A DNA stretch of 64,000 bases. Source: an uncultured Methanomicrobiales archaeon (lineage in GTDB: Archaea > Halobacteriota > Methanomicrobia > Methanomicrobiales > Methanospirillaceae). Below, piece by piece: positions 1-9,012 of this stretch. The notes beneath the pieces were generated by a model. The model was not told where the DNA came from. It saw only the letters and a list, made by a program, of their open reading frames with translations, and searched no databases. The stretch's first letter is position 1. Every line of letters begins with the position of its first letter. The translations under genes were made by a program, and so were the position numbers. The stretch lies in contig CAIYHQ010000131.1 of the NCBI GenBank assembly GCA_903926075.1, positions 1 to 64,000 on the forward strand, in the 5' to 3' direction.

Positions 1-1
1 A

Positions 2-262
2 AAATTGGTCCAGGAATTTGCACTGCTAAACAATATTAGATTAATTTTTCTTCCCCCATATTCTCCTGATTTAAATCCAATAGAACAAATATGGAGAGCA
101 ATAAGACGATATCTTTCAACATTATTTATTCAGGATGTAGATCACCTTAAGGCAAAAATTTGTGAGGAGTTTTATGACAAAGTAACAAATAATTCATATA
201 TTTTGGGTTGGGCTAAAAAATTTTTGAGCGCCCATTATTATTTTAAAATGTTATGCAACTAA
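2..262 (+). CDS. IS630-type transposase, C-terminal fragment (partial at window edge)
   Basis: The frame is open from the first bases, so the gene begins before the window. The visible 86 codons contain LPPYSPDLNPIEQIW, the hallmark around the last acidic residue of the DDE catalytic triad in IS630/Tc1-type transposases, followed by a short helical tail. This is the catalytic domain end of a cut-and-paste transposase that inserts at TA dinucleotides. Whether the element is intact depends on sequence outside the window. The right end should lie just after the stop, but no terminal inverted repeat can be confirmed without the left end. Confidence 0.85.
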   Translation, partial: KLVQEFALLNNIRLIFLPPYSPDLNPIEQIWRAIRRYLSTLFIQDVDHLKAKICEEFYDKVTNNSYILGWAKKFLSAHYYFKMLCN

Positions 263-458
263 CTATAATGTCAGAGATAATTTTCCCAATCCTCTCTTCA
301 TCATATTTTACATCATTAATCATTTATTTACATCACCGCGGAAACCCAATTGCATGGCGACAATGTCGCTTAAAAATTGGTGCAAAATCCAGATAAACAA
401 TTACATTAATATTGGTCGGATGTGAAAACAGATCTCATATTTGTCCAAAAAGATTCAC

Positions 459-1637
459 ATGATTCAAAGAACTGCGGGTGAAAAATTAAAACAATTAGCC
501 TTGGGTTTTCCAGCAGTTGTCGTTATCGGGCCCCGCCAGTCAGGAAAGACAACCCTTGTCAGAGAAGTGTTCCCTGATAAACCCTATGTTTTACTCGAAG
601 AACCCGATACCCGCCGTTTTGCTGAAGAGGACCCACGAGGTTTTCTCAGTCAATACCAGACAAACGGGGCGATTATAGATGAAATACAGCATGTCCCTCT
701 TCTCTTCTCCTATCTTCAGGGGGTTCTTGACAGCAAAAGGACGCCAGGGAGGTTCATTCTCACAGGATCACAAAATTTCTTTATGATGGAGAAGATTACA
801 CAGTCTCTCGCAGGCAGAGTAGGTATAATCAGGCTTCTCCCTTTTTCACTTGATGAACTTAAAAAAGCAGGTTACAAAAAAGAGACTTATGAGGAGTATC
901 TGTATCAGGGATTTTATCCCAGGCTTTATGATATGTCCATTCACCCGCGAGATTATTACTCTGCATATGTTCAGACATATCTGGAACGGGATCTTAGACC
1001 GATAAGGCAAGTGCAGAACCGTTCCACTTTTCAGACTTTTATTAGAATGTGTGCAAACAGGGTCGGACAGATTGTTAATCTGACTACTCTTGGGAATGAT
1101 TGTGGGATCAGTAACAAAACAGCAAAGGAATGGTTATCTCTTCTGGAAACATCCTTTATTATTTTCCTGGTCAGGACACATCATAAAAATTTTAATAAAC
1201 GACTCATTCAGATGCCCAAACTATATTTTACAGATCCCGGTCTTGCAGCCTATCTTATAGGAATAAAAAGTCAGGAAGAGGTAATTAATCACCCGATGAA
1301 AGGTGGTCTTTTTGAAACTTTTATTATCGGAGAATTTTTAAAGTACCGCGAGAACCGTGGTCTTGTGAATAACCTGTTTTTCTGGCGGGATAAAACCGGA
1401 CATGAGATCGATTGTCTTATTGACCTTGCAGGAGTTGAATCAATACCTGTTGAAATTAAAGCAGGGAGGACAATCAACAATGATTATTTTAAAAACATTG
1501 AATACTGGAATACATTATCCGGACAGAGTCCTATTAGATCATTTGTAGTTTATGGTGGAGAACTGGAGCAGTTAAGGAGTACTGGCCATATTATCAGCTA
1601 TGAAAACCTTGATCCGGTTTTTGAATTTCTTAATTAA
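459..1637 (+). CDS. AAA_14 / DUF4143 family ATPase
   Basis: Predicted P-loop ATPase of the large archaeal/bacterial AAA_14 + DUF4143 group. Walker A is GPRQSGKT (about residues 24-31) and Walker B is AIIDEIQ (about 71-77), followed by a sensor-like LTGSQNF. The C-terminal half is DUF4143-like and contains EIDCLID...PVEIKAG, resembling a PD-(D/E)XK nuclease-like core. Biological role of the family is unclear; many members sit in mobile or accessory DNA, as here next to a transposase. The ATG at 459 is chosen over an in-frame TTG at 441 because it opens with the usual N-terminal helix. Two relatives lie at 34184 and 35572. Confidence 0.85.
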   Translation: MIQRTAGEKLKQLALGFPAVVVIGPRQSGKTTLVREVFPDKPYVLLEEPDTRRFAEEDPRGFLSQYQTNGAIIDEIQHVPLLFSYLQGVLDSKRTPGRFILTGSQNFFMMEKITQSLAGRVGIIRLLPFSLDELKKAGYKKETYEEYLYQGFYPRLYDMSIHPRDYYSAYVQTYLERDLRPIRQVQNRSTFQTFIRMCANRVGQIVNLTTLGNDCGISNKTAKEWLSLLETSFIIFLVRTHHKNFNKRLIQMPKLYFTDPGLAAYLIGIKSQEEVINHPMKGGLFETFIIGEFLKYRENRGLVNNLFFWRDKTGHEIDCLIDLAGVESIPVEIKAGRTINNDYFKNIEYWNTLSGQSPIRSFVVYGGELEQLRSTGHIISYENLDPVFEFLN

Positions 1638-1710
1638 GACATTATCTCTAATCAATTAAGAAATAGTCCTTCTTTTTTTTCCAACACGGGATTCGTGAAA
1701 TTACTGTGAA

Positions 1711-1720
1711 CTTTATAAAG
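1711..1720 (+). promoter_or_regulatory. TATA-box promoter of the triple-Cache lipoprotein gene
   Basis: CTTTATAAAG lies 39-48 bases upstream of the ATG at 1759, in an AT-rich gap after the DUF4143 ATPase. Archaeal transcription usually starts about 25 bases downstream, here near 1740, giving a short leader. Inferred from motif and spacing only. Confidence 0.5.
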
Positions 1721-1758
1721 ACCTATAAGCTCAAATAGTCTTTTATCCTAAATCATGT

Positions 1759-3111
1759 ATGAATAGACGATCTATTACTCTTATAATTATTTTTACTATA
1801 ATACTGATGTTTGTTGCAGGATGTGTTTCATTAACTCCAGGTTCTGCAAATAAGTCATTGCCTCCGAATCTTCCAGTTTCACCTACGAAGAACCTTACAC
1901 AATCGTCACCTGAAGAAGATCTGTTTGCCTTTGTGAATGAAGCTGATGTATATACCCAGAGGGTTGGAAAAGATGCTGCCATTAAGGAATTTTCAAATCC
2001 AAACGGATCATTTATCAGGGGAGAACTCTACATCTGGGCATATGACTTTAATGGTGTCAACCTTGCACACCCTTATCACCAGGAATTCAAAGGACAGAAT
2101 AAATTATCCCTTACTGATAGTGAAGGTGTCAGGATGATAGAGATGATGCTTGAAGCAGCACGAAATGGGAGCGGTTTCGTGGAATATCAGTATCCCAACC
2201 CTGTGACAGGTGGCACTGAATCAAAACTGGCTTATGTAAAACGGGTAGATGACACCTGGTGGCTCGCATCAGGCATTTACGGGACTGATTTTAATATCCC
2301 CCAGGAGGCTCCCGAAATTATCAGGGATGTTCTTCGTGCAAAAGTTGATTATGCAGCCAGTTTTGCCCGCGAAAGCGGAAAAGAAGAAGCACTTTCCGTA
2401 TTTAATAATGTTTCAGGACCTTTTACGTTAAACGGTTCGTATATTTTCGCGTTTGATATGAATGGTACAACTTTGGCCCTGCCATTTTATAAAGACAGGA
2501 TTGGAAAAGATGAGAGTAACCTGACAGACCCTAACGGAGTAGGAATCGGCAGAGAGAAACTACTCGTTGCAAAACAGGGAGGAGGTTTTTATTATTACAT
2601 CTTTAACAACCCAGATAATTTCGGAAAACCTGAATTTAAAGTAGCATATGTGGAACCAGTCGATTCCAGTTGGGTTGTCGGAGCCGGCACCTATCTTCCT
2701 CTTCTCCCTGCTTTATTCAAAAAAGAGAGTCGTGATAACCTTGTTTCCCATGTCAACAATGCAGCGGATTATGTAGTTAAAAACGGCAGGGAATCTGCAA
2801 TTCGTGAATTCAACGATATGAATAGTAATTTCTCAAGAAAAGACATGTTCATATTCGCATTTGACCGTAACGGGACACTTCTTGCAAATCCGTATTTACC
2901 TGGAATTGTGGGATTAAATCGTCTTTCAGACGTTGACCCATATGGAGAATATCCTGTTAAACATCTCATAGCGAATGCCCTAAATGGTGGAGGTTTTACG
3001 TACTACTTCTTCCCTGACCCTGCAGCCAATTACAGTACCCGCCTGAAACTTGGTTATACAAAAATTGTTGATGACTCCCTTATTGTGGGAGCCGGAATTT
3101 TTCCAGATTAA
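1759..3111 (+). CDS. Secreted lipoprotein with three tandem Cache-like sensor domains
   Basis: The N-terminus is a signal peptide ending in the lipobox FVAGC (Cys22), so the protein should be lipid-anchored on the outer face of the membrane. Three repeats of about 130 residues follow (roughly 53-185, 192-320, 322-450). Each has an A-(I/L)-x-x-F start, a strand of the form Y/F-I-x-A-x-D-x-N-G, a L-A-x-P step and an aromatic G-G-F-x-Y-Y/G-F-x-E-Y strand, as in single Cache ligand-binding domains. There is no transmembrane or output domain, so it may be a stand-alone ligand-binding protein. It has its own promoter, and its stop overlaps the end of the convergent TMEM175-like gene by four bases. 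Confidence 0.8.
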   Translation: MNRRSITLIIIFTIILMFVAGCVSLTPGSANKSLPPNLPVSPTKNLTQSSPEEDLFAFVNEADVYTQRVGKDAAIKEFSNPNGSFIRGELYIWAYDFNGVNLAHPYHQEFKGQNKLSLTDSEGVRMIEMMLEAARNGSGFVEYQYPNPVTGGTESKLAYVKRVDDTWWLASGIYGTDFNIPQEAPEIIRDVLRAKVDYAASFARESGKEEALSVFNNVSGPFTLNGSYIFAFDMNGTTLALPFYKDRIGKDESNLTDPNGVGIGREKLLVAKQGGGFYYYIFNNPDNFGKPEFKVAYVEPVDSSWVVGAGTYLPLLPALFKKESRDNLVSHVNNAADYVVKNGRESAIREFNDMNSNFSRKDMFIFAFDRNGTLLANPYLPGIVGLNRLSDVDPYGEYPVKHLIANALNGGGFTYYFFPDPAANYSTRLKLGYTKIVDDSLIVGAGIFPD

Positions 3112-3740
3112 TCTTTTTCAATAATGTTACCATAGAAATGTTCTATAAGCATCCCGACTGGGATTAGAATTATCCAGAAATACATCGAATAACTGGGTTT
3201 AATGAAAGAAAAAGGGATTGATATGATAAAAACTGAAGGTGTTATTAAGTTCTTCAAGTTTATCAGTTTAATAAATTCCGGGGGAAGCTGATTATCAATC
3301 AGATAATGACCTTTTGACGCGTAATGCCACATAAGGCTTAACAGAAGGCCAGGGATGGCATACGAAAGAGCTGCTATTATTACAGTTATCTGGACCTGGC
3401 CATATTCATTCAGGAGTTTCGTGGTAAATGGCATTACAACTATGAAGAGAAGATAATAGAGATTCAGCCTCATCAGCATATCGTCGTATCTCCTTATGAA
3501 CCGGAAGGTACGATGATGTGAAAACCAGAATGCGCCAGTAATGAGAAATGTAAGGAGGAAATAGACAAAACGCGGCCACTCCCCCAATAGTTGGGATGAT
3601 AATTGTGAGATCTCACCTGGTTTAAGTTCTGGAACAATGAGATCAACTGCCTGTAATGTCAGTGAAAACGCAAAGACTGCATCACTAAGTGAAATGATTC
3701 TATCTAGCGCCCTCTCTTCGTAATATTCACTTCGCTTCAT
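3108..3740 (-). CDS. TMEM175-type (DUF1211) potassium-channel-like membrane protein
   Basis: A 210-residue membrane protein with about six hydrophobic segments. The N-terminal ALDRIISLSDAVFAFSLTL matches the signature helix of TMEM175/DUF1211 proteins (R-x-x-x-F-S-D-x-V-F-A-F), in which the conserved Phe/Ser/Asp line the pore; here the first Phe is Leu. Prokaryotic TMEM175 proteins are leak-like potassium channels, usually one repeat per chain forming tetramers, and the length fits. The ATG is six bases after the stop of the upstream VIT-like gene, so the two are probably one transcript. Confidence 0.85.
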   Translation of the reverse strand: MKRSEYYEERALDRIISLSDAVFAFSLTLQAVDLIVPELKPGEISQLSSQLLGEWPRFVYFLLTFLITGAFWFSHHRTFRFIRRYDDMLMRLNLYYLLFIVVMPFTTKLLNEYGQVQITVIIAALSYAIPGLLLSLMWHYASKGHYLIDNQLPPEFIKLINLKNLITPSVFIISIPFSFIKPSYSMYFWIILIPVGMLIEHFYGNIIEKD

Positions 3741-3746
3741 AATTCA

Positions 3747-4469
3747 TTAGGAGATTAATCTCTGAATAAGTAGTCCGACCAATACGCCTGCTACTGCAGC
3801 CGCAAGCGCTATACCCATTGTTTCCGGAACTGTCCGGAAAACACTCCTGTTTCCAAGCTTCGCACGTCCAATCCCGAGCAGGAGTAACAATGCGGTTGTG
3901 ATGGTAATACAGATAATCCATGCTGTCTGGAGAGGGAACAGGATAAATGGAATTACAGGTGTAAGACCGGCAATAAGATCTGATATAAACATCCAGCATG
4001 CATGGATTACAGGGGACTCCTTTTGACCCGATGTTTTCTGGCTGGAACTTATTGCAGTTTCAAATTCTGCGATTGCAGAAGGATTACTGCCGATATCTGA
4101 CCTGATAGAATCGATACTGGCCTGACTCAGTCTGGCCTCTTTCAACATTTTTTCAAGGTCCCCCAGGGCAGCGTCGGGGTCTCTTGCTATTTCGGTCTCT
4201 CTTTCCCGTTTTTCCATACTCTCTTCGTCCCGTTCGGATTCTATTTCCATGAAACAGCCGGCCATCATGGAGACAGAAGCTGCTATGGCTCCGGTAGCTC
4301 CCGCGAGTACTACAGCATTTGCTGATGAACCACCGGCAGCAACACCAAGGACGAGCCCCAGAATCGAAACAGTACCATCTGACATACCAAACACTATTTC
4401 ACCGGAAGATCCGGTAAGAGAACTTTTTAGACGATGCAGGGTAGATTTAAAGGACATGCATAACCTCAT
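3747..4469 (-). CDS. VIT1/CCC1-like iron/manganese transporter family protein
   Basis: A 240-residue membrane protein. The N-terminal TM region contains EIVFGMSDGTVSILGLVLG, the VIT/CCC1 signature. A second helix (GATGAIAASVSMMAGCFMEI) leads into a charged cytosolic insert of Glu-rich helices (about 75-150) and three C-terminal TM segments. VIT/CCC1 proteins move Fe(II) or Mn(II) across membranes in exchange for protons, and the acidic insert binds metal in characterised members. The start at 4469 (MRLCMSF) could alternatively be the Met four residues later. Probably co-transcribed with the TMEM175-like gene. Confidence 0.85.
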   Translation of the reverse strand: MRLCMSFKSTLHRLKSSLTGSSGEIVFGMSDGTVSILGLVLGVAAGGSSANAVVLAGATGAIAASVSMMAGCFMEIESERDEESMEKRERETEIARDPDAALGDLEKMLKEARLSQASIDSIRSDIGSNPSAIAEFETAISSSQKTSGQKESPVIHACWMFISDLIAGLTPVIPFILFPLQTAWIICITITTALLLLLGIGRAKLGNRSVFRTVPETMGIALAAAVAGVLVGLLIQRLIS

Positions 4470-4654
4470 AACAGCCTGGAATTTTTTTATCCGGGTTATG
4501 TTTATTTATTACTGAATGGCTTTAACAATTCTTTTTTGCAACCAGTGCATTTTAAGTTCAATGTGTTCAAAGTCTCAATTGCGACCTTTCAATGCATGGA
4601 CGTTTCAATAGCAAATACTCATAATCTGATAGTTCCAACATTAACCAGGTACAA

Positions 4655-5503
4655 ATGAACACAATACTTAATGCACAAAGGTCTATTTCCCATTTATTTT
4701 TAAGTCATAGCATGAGGGGATTTATTCTCTTAATTCTATTTGCAGGTCTTCTTTCGGGAACTGTTTATGCTGTGACACCTGGAAAGAGCACGACAGAACC
4801 CGTATTTTCTGGAATCTGGACTGGGGTACTGGGTCAGACGCCAGGTTCGTATTCTGAAACTTATCCATTCAACCTGGTTATTAATGAAAGTGGTAAAAAA
4901 CTTGTGGGTTTTTCAAAGATAGAAGCCAACGGGCCACATGCAGTTATGAGCTTGTCAGGAATAGCAAGCGGGAAAAACTTAACTCTTACTGAAAATAGAT
5001 TTATCGAGAATGTCCCGCCCGAAGGGACCTACTGGGTTTTAAAAAGTCTGAATCTAAGTTTGAATTCAACAAACAGTTCAGTTCTTGAGGGCACATGGGA
5101 GGACACCAGGCATGACCCACTGGCTCACGGAACAATAAAACTCTCAAAATGCACAGATTGCAGGGTAGAGGAAGGTACTTATCTAATAGTCCAGGTGGGC
5201 GTGGTTAAAACATCGACAAGCTCCACAAATGTTTCAAATGTCAGGTTTTATACGAGACCTGGCTGTAAAACCTGTGATACTATCCGTGAAATCTTTAAAA
5301 AGAATAACATAACATTTGAAGAGATAAACCCTGATACTGTAAAAGGAACCGATGCAGCCGCAGTAAAAAAAGACTTCCTTAATAACAACACGAAAAAAAT
5401 TGTCCCTGTTATTGTCTCTGGGAAAAACAGACTTATAAATGCAACGGACAATGATATTAAAAGCCTTATTATAGGTAGTGGTTTTGTTATTACACCCGTT
5501 TAA
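4655..5503 (+). CDS. Exported protein with C-terminal thioredoxin/glutaredoxin-like domain
   Basis: A hydrophobic segment at about residues 20-40 looks like a signal peptide (start at 4655, or the internal Met at 4712). A middle domain of about 120 residues is rich in beta-strand-like segments and N-x-S/T sites, and I do not recognise it. Residues about 193-270 read as a thioredoxin fold: a VRFYTRPGCKTCDTIREIF opening with a CxxC redox site, then a KIVPVIV-like strand where the cis-Pro loop of glutaredoxins sits. A second CxxC (KCTDCR) precedes the domain. Likely an extracytoplasmic thiol-disulfide protein; substrate unknown. Confidence 0.65.
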   Translation: MNTILNAQRSISHLFLSHSMRGFILLILFAGLLSGTVYAVTPGKSTTEPVFSGIWTGVLGQTPGSYSETYPFNLVINESGKKLVGFSKIEANGPHAVMSLSGIASGKNLTLTENRFIENVPPEGTYWVLKSLNLSLNSTNSSVLEGTWEDTRHDPLAHGTIKLSKCTDCRVEEGTYLIVQVGVVKTSTSSTNVSNVRFYTRPGCKTCDTIREIFKKNNITFEEINPDTVKGTDAAAVKKDFLNNNTKKIVPVIVSGKNRLINATDNDIKSLIIGSGFVITPV

Positions 5504-5681
5504 TTTTTTTATTTTTCTTCACCCACTGCATTACAATGTTGGGTGTCAATTTTTTTTAGAATAATATCAGGACTTAAGTCGAGTCCCAGAATCCTGGAAA
5601 CATCCTGCCATATTAGCTCTTGGCAGTTATATCCTAAATAGTGCCTTTACAAATGCCCGGGTATCATGGGAATTGTATTAG

Positions 5682-5918
5682 ATGGAGTTGAGAACTATGA
5701 ATGAATCAGAAGAAAATGAGAATAATCTGATAGAACTTGATGCTTTATTGTCTTTCACACCAGTTCCTATTGTAATATTAAAAGAAAATCAGATACTAAA
5801 AGTAACACCTGCAGCAGTCCGATTATTTGGTGGAAAACGAAAAGAGGATGTAGTAGGAAAAACTTCTTTGAATTCACCCCACATTTACAGCCGAATGGTA
5901 AAAAGACAGGTGATTTAA
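5682..5918 (+). pseudogene. 5' fragment of a frameshifted methyl-accepting chemotaxis protein
   Basis: Encodes the first half of a PAS domain ([18 protein letters not shown]...VVGKTS) and then runs out of homology at about 5867, ending in a premature stop. The other half of the PAS domain ([14 protein letters not shown]...) is in the -1 frame and is continuous with the gene annotated from 5942. Adding one T to the TTT run at 5867-5869 would restore a single frame reading [13 protein letters not shown]. This is a one-base frameshift, a phase-variable tract or a sequencing error. ATG at 5682 or the Met six codons later. Confidence 0.75.
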
Positions 5919-5941
5919 TTAACCAGATATTTGGTAGTCTT

Positions 5942-7522
5942 TTGAAGGATAAAGAAGTCTCTATTGAATTAAAGATGCAGGATTCGAAAAGTGTACTTTT
6001 CAGTGCATCAATAACCTTCTCAACCCTTTCTTTTCTTAAAGAGAAGACAATAATGGCAGTTATTCAGGATATCACCCAGTTGAAAGAATTGAAAAGACGT
6101 AACGAGATGATGATAGAGAAAAACCCAGGTCTTATGTTTCTTGTAAATCCTTCCCTTCAGGTAATTGAGGCAAATAAGACATGGGAGGAAATCAGCGGTT
6201 ATACTCATGAAGAACTTATAAGCATGAAAATTTCTGATTTTAAAGTCTTTTCAAAAAATGGGGGGGATGTTAGAGACAGTTTTTCAAAAGGGTTGACAGT
6301 TTCCGGAGAACTTGGGGTGGAGACTCCAAAAGGTCTGTTATATTTGAATTATTATTATGTCCCTCTTCCCGAAGAAGATGGGAGTATTAAGGAAGTTCTC
6401 GCAGTGTATTTTGATACTACTTCAATAATTGAATTGGATCAGCATCTGAAGAAAAGTATACAGGAAATTGCAGAGACACTATCCTCTCTTTCGCAGAGAA
6501 ACATTTCGGTAAATACCCCGGTTTATACCGGTGATCCGTTGTTGGAGATTAAAAACGACCTGAATAGAACAATATTCTCAATTAATGAAGTACTATCACT
6601 AATCTATCGTCAAACTGAGTTTCTTGAACTTTCAATAACTAATATTAGCAGGGCGACCGGGGATCTCGCTTCTGGTTCACAGCAGGTTGCAGAAATAAGT
6701 CAGGAATCTGCTAATGATATGACAACCGAACTCTCTTTTCTTAATGAAATATCCGGTGAAATTACCGATTTATCTGCATCTATAGAGGAAATAACTGCAA
6801 ATGCACAAGGAGTCCAGAACCTGATATCAGAGATAGCAAAAGCTGGAAATGAAGCTGTTGATCTCGGAAATGATGCTACCGGAAAGATGAAAGTGGTTGA
6901 GGAGATCTCAAAAGAGGCTACCGGGCAGATAATAGAACTTAATGAAAGAATTAAGGAAGTTGGAAAGATAGTCCAGTTAATTGCTGGTATCGCGAACCAG
7001 ACAAGCCTTCTTGCCCTGAATGCTGCGATTGAAGCAGCGAGAGCTGGCGAATATGGAAGAGGGTTTGCAATCGTTGCCGGCGAAGTAAAAAGCCTTGCAG
7101 GTGAAGCAAAAAAGGCAACTAACAGCATTGATGAATTAATATCCTCACTCATGCAGGGAAGTGAAAAGACTGCATCATCGATGAAGAAAGCGTATGAAGC
7201 AATATTTTCAGGGACTGGTTCTGTATCAAGTGCCCTTTTCTCACTGAATAAAATTGCAGGAGATATTGAAGTAGCTGCAGCAAATCTCTCTGAAATCACA
7301 CGAGCAACAGAAAACCAGGCAGATGGTACTAACAGGGTTACGACCAAAATAGAGCAGGTAAGAGTTATGATTGCCGAAGAAGAAAAGAAAATGACCGGTC
7401 TTGCCGCAGTAGCAGAAGAATCCAGTGCTGCTACAATGGAGATATCTCGTGCTTCAGGCGAGATAAATAAACTTGCCCTGGAACTGAAGGGACAGGTCTC
7501 TACTTTTACTTTAAGTGATTAG
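5942..7522 (+). CDS. Soluble methyl-accepting chemotaxis protein (3' part of a frameshifted gene)
   Basis: After the rest of the split PAS domain there is a second PAS domain ([18 protein letters not shown]..., about residues 56-165), a helical linker, and a long methyl-accepting signalling domain. Its hairpin tip reads [20 protein letters not shown], followed by [20 protein letters not shown], the CheA/CheW contact region of chemoreceptors. No transmembrane helices are present, so it would be a cytoplasmic sensor of the PAS-PAS-MCP type. The TTG at 5942 is only the first start-like codon after the shift; the true start was at 5682. No other che genes occur in the window. Confidence 0.8.
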   Translation: MKDKEVSIELKMQDSKSVLFSASITFSTLSFLKEKTIMAVIQDITQLKELKRRNEMMIEKNPGLMFLVNPSLQVIEANKTWEEISGYTHEELISMKISDFKVFSKNGGDVRDSFSKGLTVSGELGVETPKGLLYLNYYYVPLPEEDGSIKEVLAVYFDTTSIIELDQHLKKSIQEIAETLSSLSQRNISVNTPVYTGDPLLEIKNDLNRTIFSINEVLSLIYRQTEFLELSITNISRATGDLASGSQQVAEISQESANDMTTELSFLNEISGEITDLSASIEEITANAQGVQNLISEIAKAGNEAVDLGNDATGKMKVVEEISKEATGQIIELNERIKEVGKIVQLIAGIANQTSLLALNAAIEAARAGEYGRGFAIVAGEVKSLAGEAKKATNSIDELISSLMQGSEKTASSMKKAYEAIFSGTGSVSSALFSLNKIAGDIEVAAANLSEITRATENQADGTNRVTTKIEQVRVMIAEEEKKMTGLAAVAEESSAATMEISRASGEINKLALELKGQVSTFTLSD

Positions 7523-7601
7523 GATAAATTCCTTTTTTTAGAGAACTTTATATTACATAAAAAATCCATTTATTTACGGAAATACAGGTCCGCCAAGGGT
7601 A

Positions 7602-8999
7602 GTGCAGATATTGAATTTTAAAAATGTTATCCCTGATACAAGGGGAAGGCAGATAGTTCTCATTATAGCAATCCTTGCGGGTTTTATTACTCAGTTTGAC
7701 AGTTCTGCAGTTAATATTGCTCTTCCCTCAATTGGAAACGATTTTGCCCTTAATGCAATATTGCTTTCCTGGGTCACCACATCATACCTGCTTGCAACAG
7801 CCGCCTTTCTCATTACCTTTGGGAAAGTTTCTGATATTTATGGAAGGGAAAAAGTTTTTCGTACAGGAATAATTGTATTTACAATAGCATCCTTTGGCCT
7901 GACCCTCGTACCTTCAGCCGGACTTCTCATTGCAATGCGGGTTGTCCAGGGGATAGGAAGTGCCATGATATTTGGTACTGCTGTTGCTATCCTGACTAAT
8001 CTTTCCTCCCCTGGTGAACGGGGAAAAGTGCTTGGGATCTATATTACTGCAGTATATTTTGGCCTTTCGGCAGGTCCTTTGTTCGGTGGACTCCTCACCC
8101 ATTACCTGGGGTGGAGAAGTATATTTTTAATAAATGTTCCAATTGGCATTATTGCCGCCCTGCTCACTACCCGTTATTTAAAGAACGAGTGCATTGAGGG
8201 TAGGAAAGAACGTTTTGATATTGTAGGTGCAATAGTATATGGAATTTCAATATTTTCCTTGATGTTTGGGTTCTCCCGGGTCCCTGATCCGCTTGGTATT
8301 TCAATTCTCGCTGCCGGGGTTATAGGGTTATTAATATTTCTTATTTATGAGAGCCGGGTCCGGTTTCCTGTCCTCGACGTCCGGATTTTTTTGGGGAACA
8401 AGGTCTTTGCACTATCGAACCTTGCAGCTCTCATAAGTTATAGTTCCACATATGCAGTGACATTCTTATTAAGCCTGTACCTTCAGTATACACAGAACCT
8501 GACGGCTGACAAAGCAGGGCTTATCCTTATTGCCCAGCCCGTGATGATGGCATTAATTTCATCTTTATCAGGAAGGCTATCTGATACAATAGAGCCACGC
8601 ATTGTCGCTTCAATCGGAATGGCAATTACAACTACCGGCCTTTTCTTACTTATTTTCCTTAGTGCAATTACACCACTCTGGTATCTTATTGTAAGTCTCG
8701 TTATTATCGGCATCGGCTACGGTCTTTTTACTTCACCGAATACAAACGCAGTGATGAGTTCAGTGGAACAGAAAGTGTATGGTGTTGCGAACGGCATTAT
8801 CGGAACTGTAAGGTTACTTGGGCAGATACTCTCAATGGGAATAGCAACAATGATATTTTCGATAATTATTGGTCACGTCATAATTACGCCTGATTACTAT
8901 CCCCAGTTCATGACAAGCCTTAGTGTGGCCTTTACATTTTTTACTGTTTTCTGCTTCTTTGGTATCTTTGCGTCCCTTGTAAGGGGAAAAATCAGATAA
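7602..8999 (+). CDS. MFS exporter, DHA2 (EmrB/QacA, 14-TM) family
   Basis: A 465-residue, strongly hydrophobic protein with about 14 predicted TM helices. The first helix reads FITQFDSSAVNIALPSIG, which is the D-x-x-x-V-N-I-A-L-P motif (D1) of the DHA2 drug:proton antiporters. The loop GKVSDIYGREKVF is the MFS A-motif, and RVVQGIGSAMIFG corresponds to motif B. Likely exports a small molecule with proton influx; the substrate cannot be told from sequence. Start is uncertain: GTG at 7602 or TTG at 7611, the latter better spaced from AAGGG at 7595-7599. Confidence 0.88.
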   Translation: MQILNFKNVIPDTRGRQIVLIIAILAGFITQFDSSAVNIALPSIGNDFALNAILLSWVTTSYLLATAAFLITFGKVSDIYGREKVFRTGIIVFTIASFGLTLVPSAGLLIAMRVVQGIGSAMIFGTAVAILTNLSSPGERGKVLGIYITAVYFGLSAGPLFGGLLTHYLGWRSIFLINVPIGIIAALLTTRYLKNECIEGRKERFDIVGAIVYGISIFSLMFGFSRVPDPLGISILAAGVIGLLIFLIYESRVRFPVLDVRIFLGNKVFALSNLAALISYSSTYAVTFLLSLYLQYTQNLTADKAGLILIAQPVMMALISSLSGRLSDTIEPRIVASIGMAITTTGLFLLIFLSAITPLWYLIVSLVIIGIGYGLFTSPNTNAVMSSVEQKVYGVANGIIGTVRLLGQILSMGIATMIFSIIIGHVIITPDYYPQFMTSLSVAFTFFTVFCFFGIFASLVRGKIR

Positions 9000-9012
9000 A
9001 GTGGGAAAGGCT

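Noticed and set aside
4560-4654. Possible CRISPR repeat (TTTCAAT ends)
   Set aside because: Only two imperfect 11-base copies, with no regular spacers and no cas genes. No CRISPR array was seen anywhere in the window.
6700-7347. Long minus-strand open frame (215 codons) opposite the chemoreceptor
   Set aside because: It is the antisense of a repetitive, Ala/Ser/Glu-rich coiled-coil region, which often leaves the opposite strand open. The product shows no motif, and the plus strand carries the full MCP signature.
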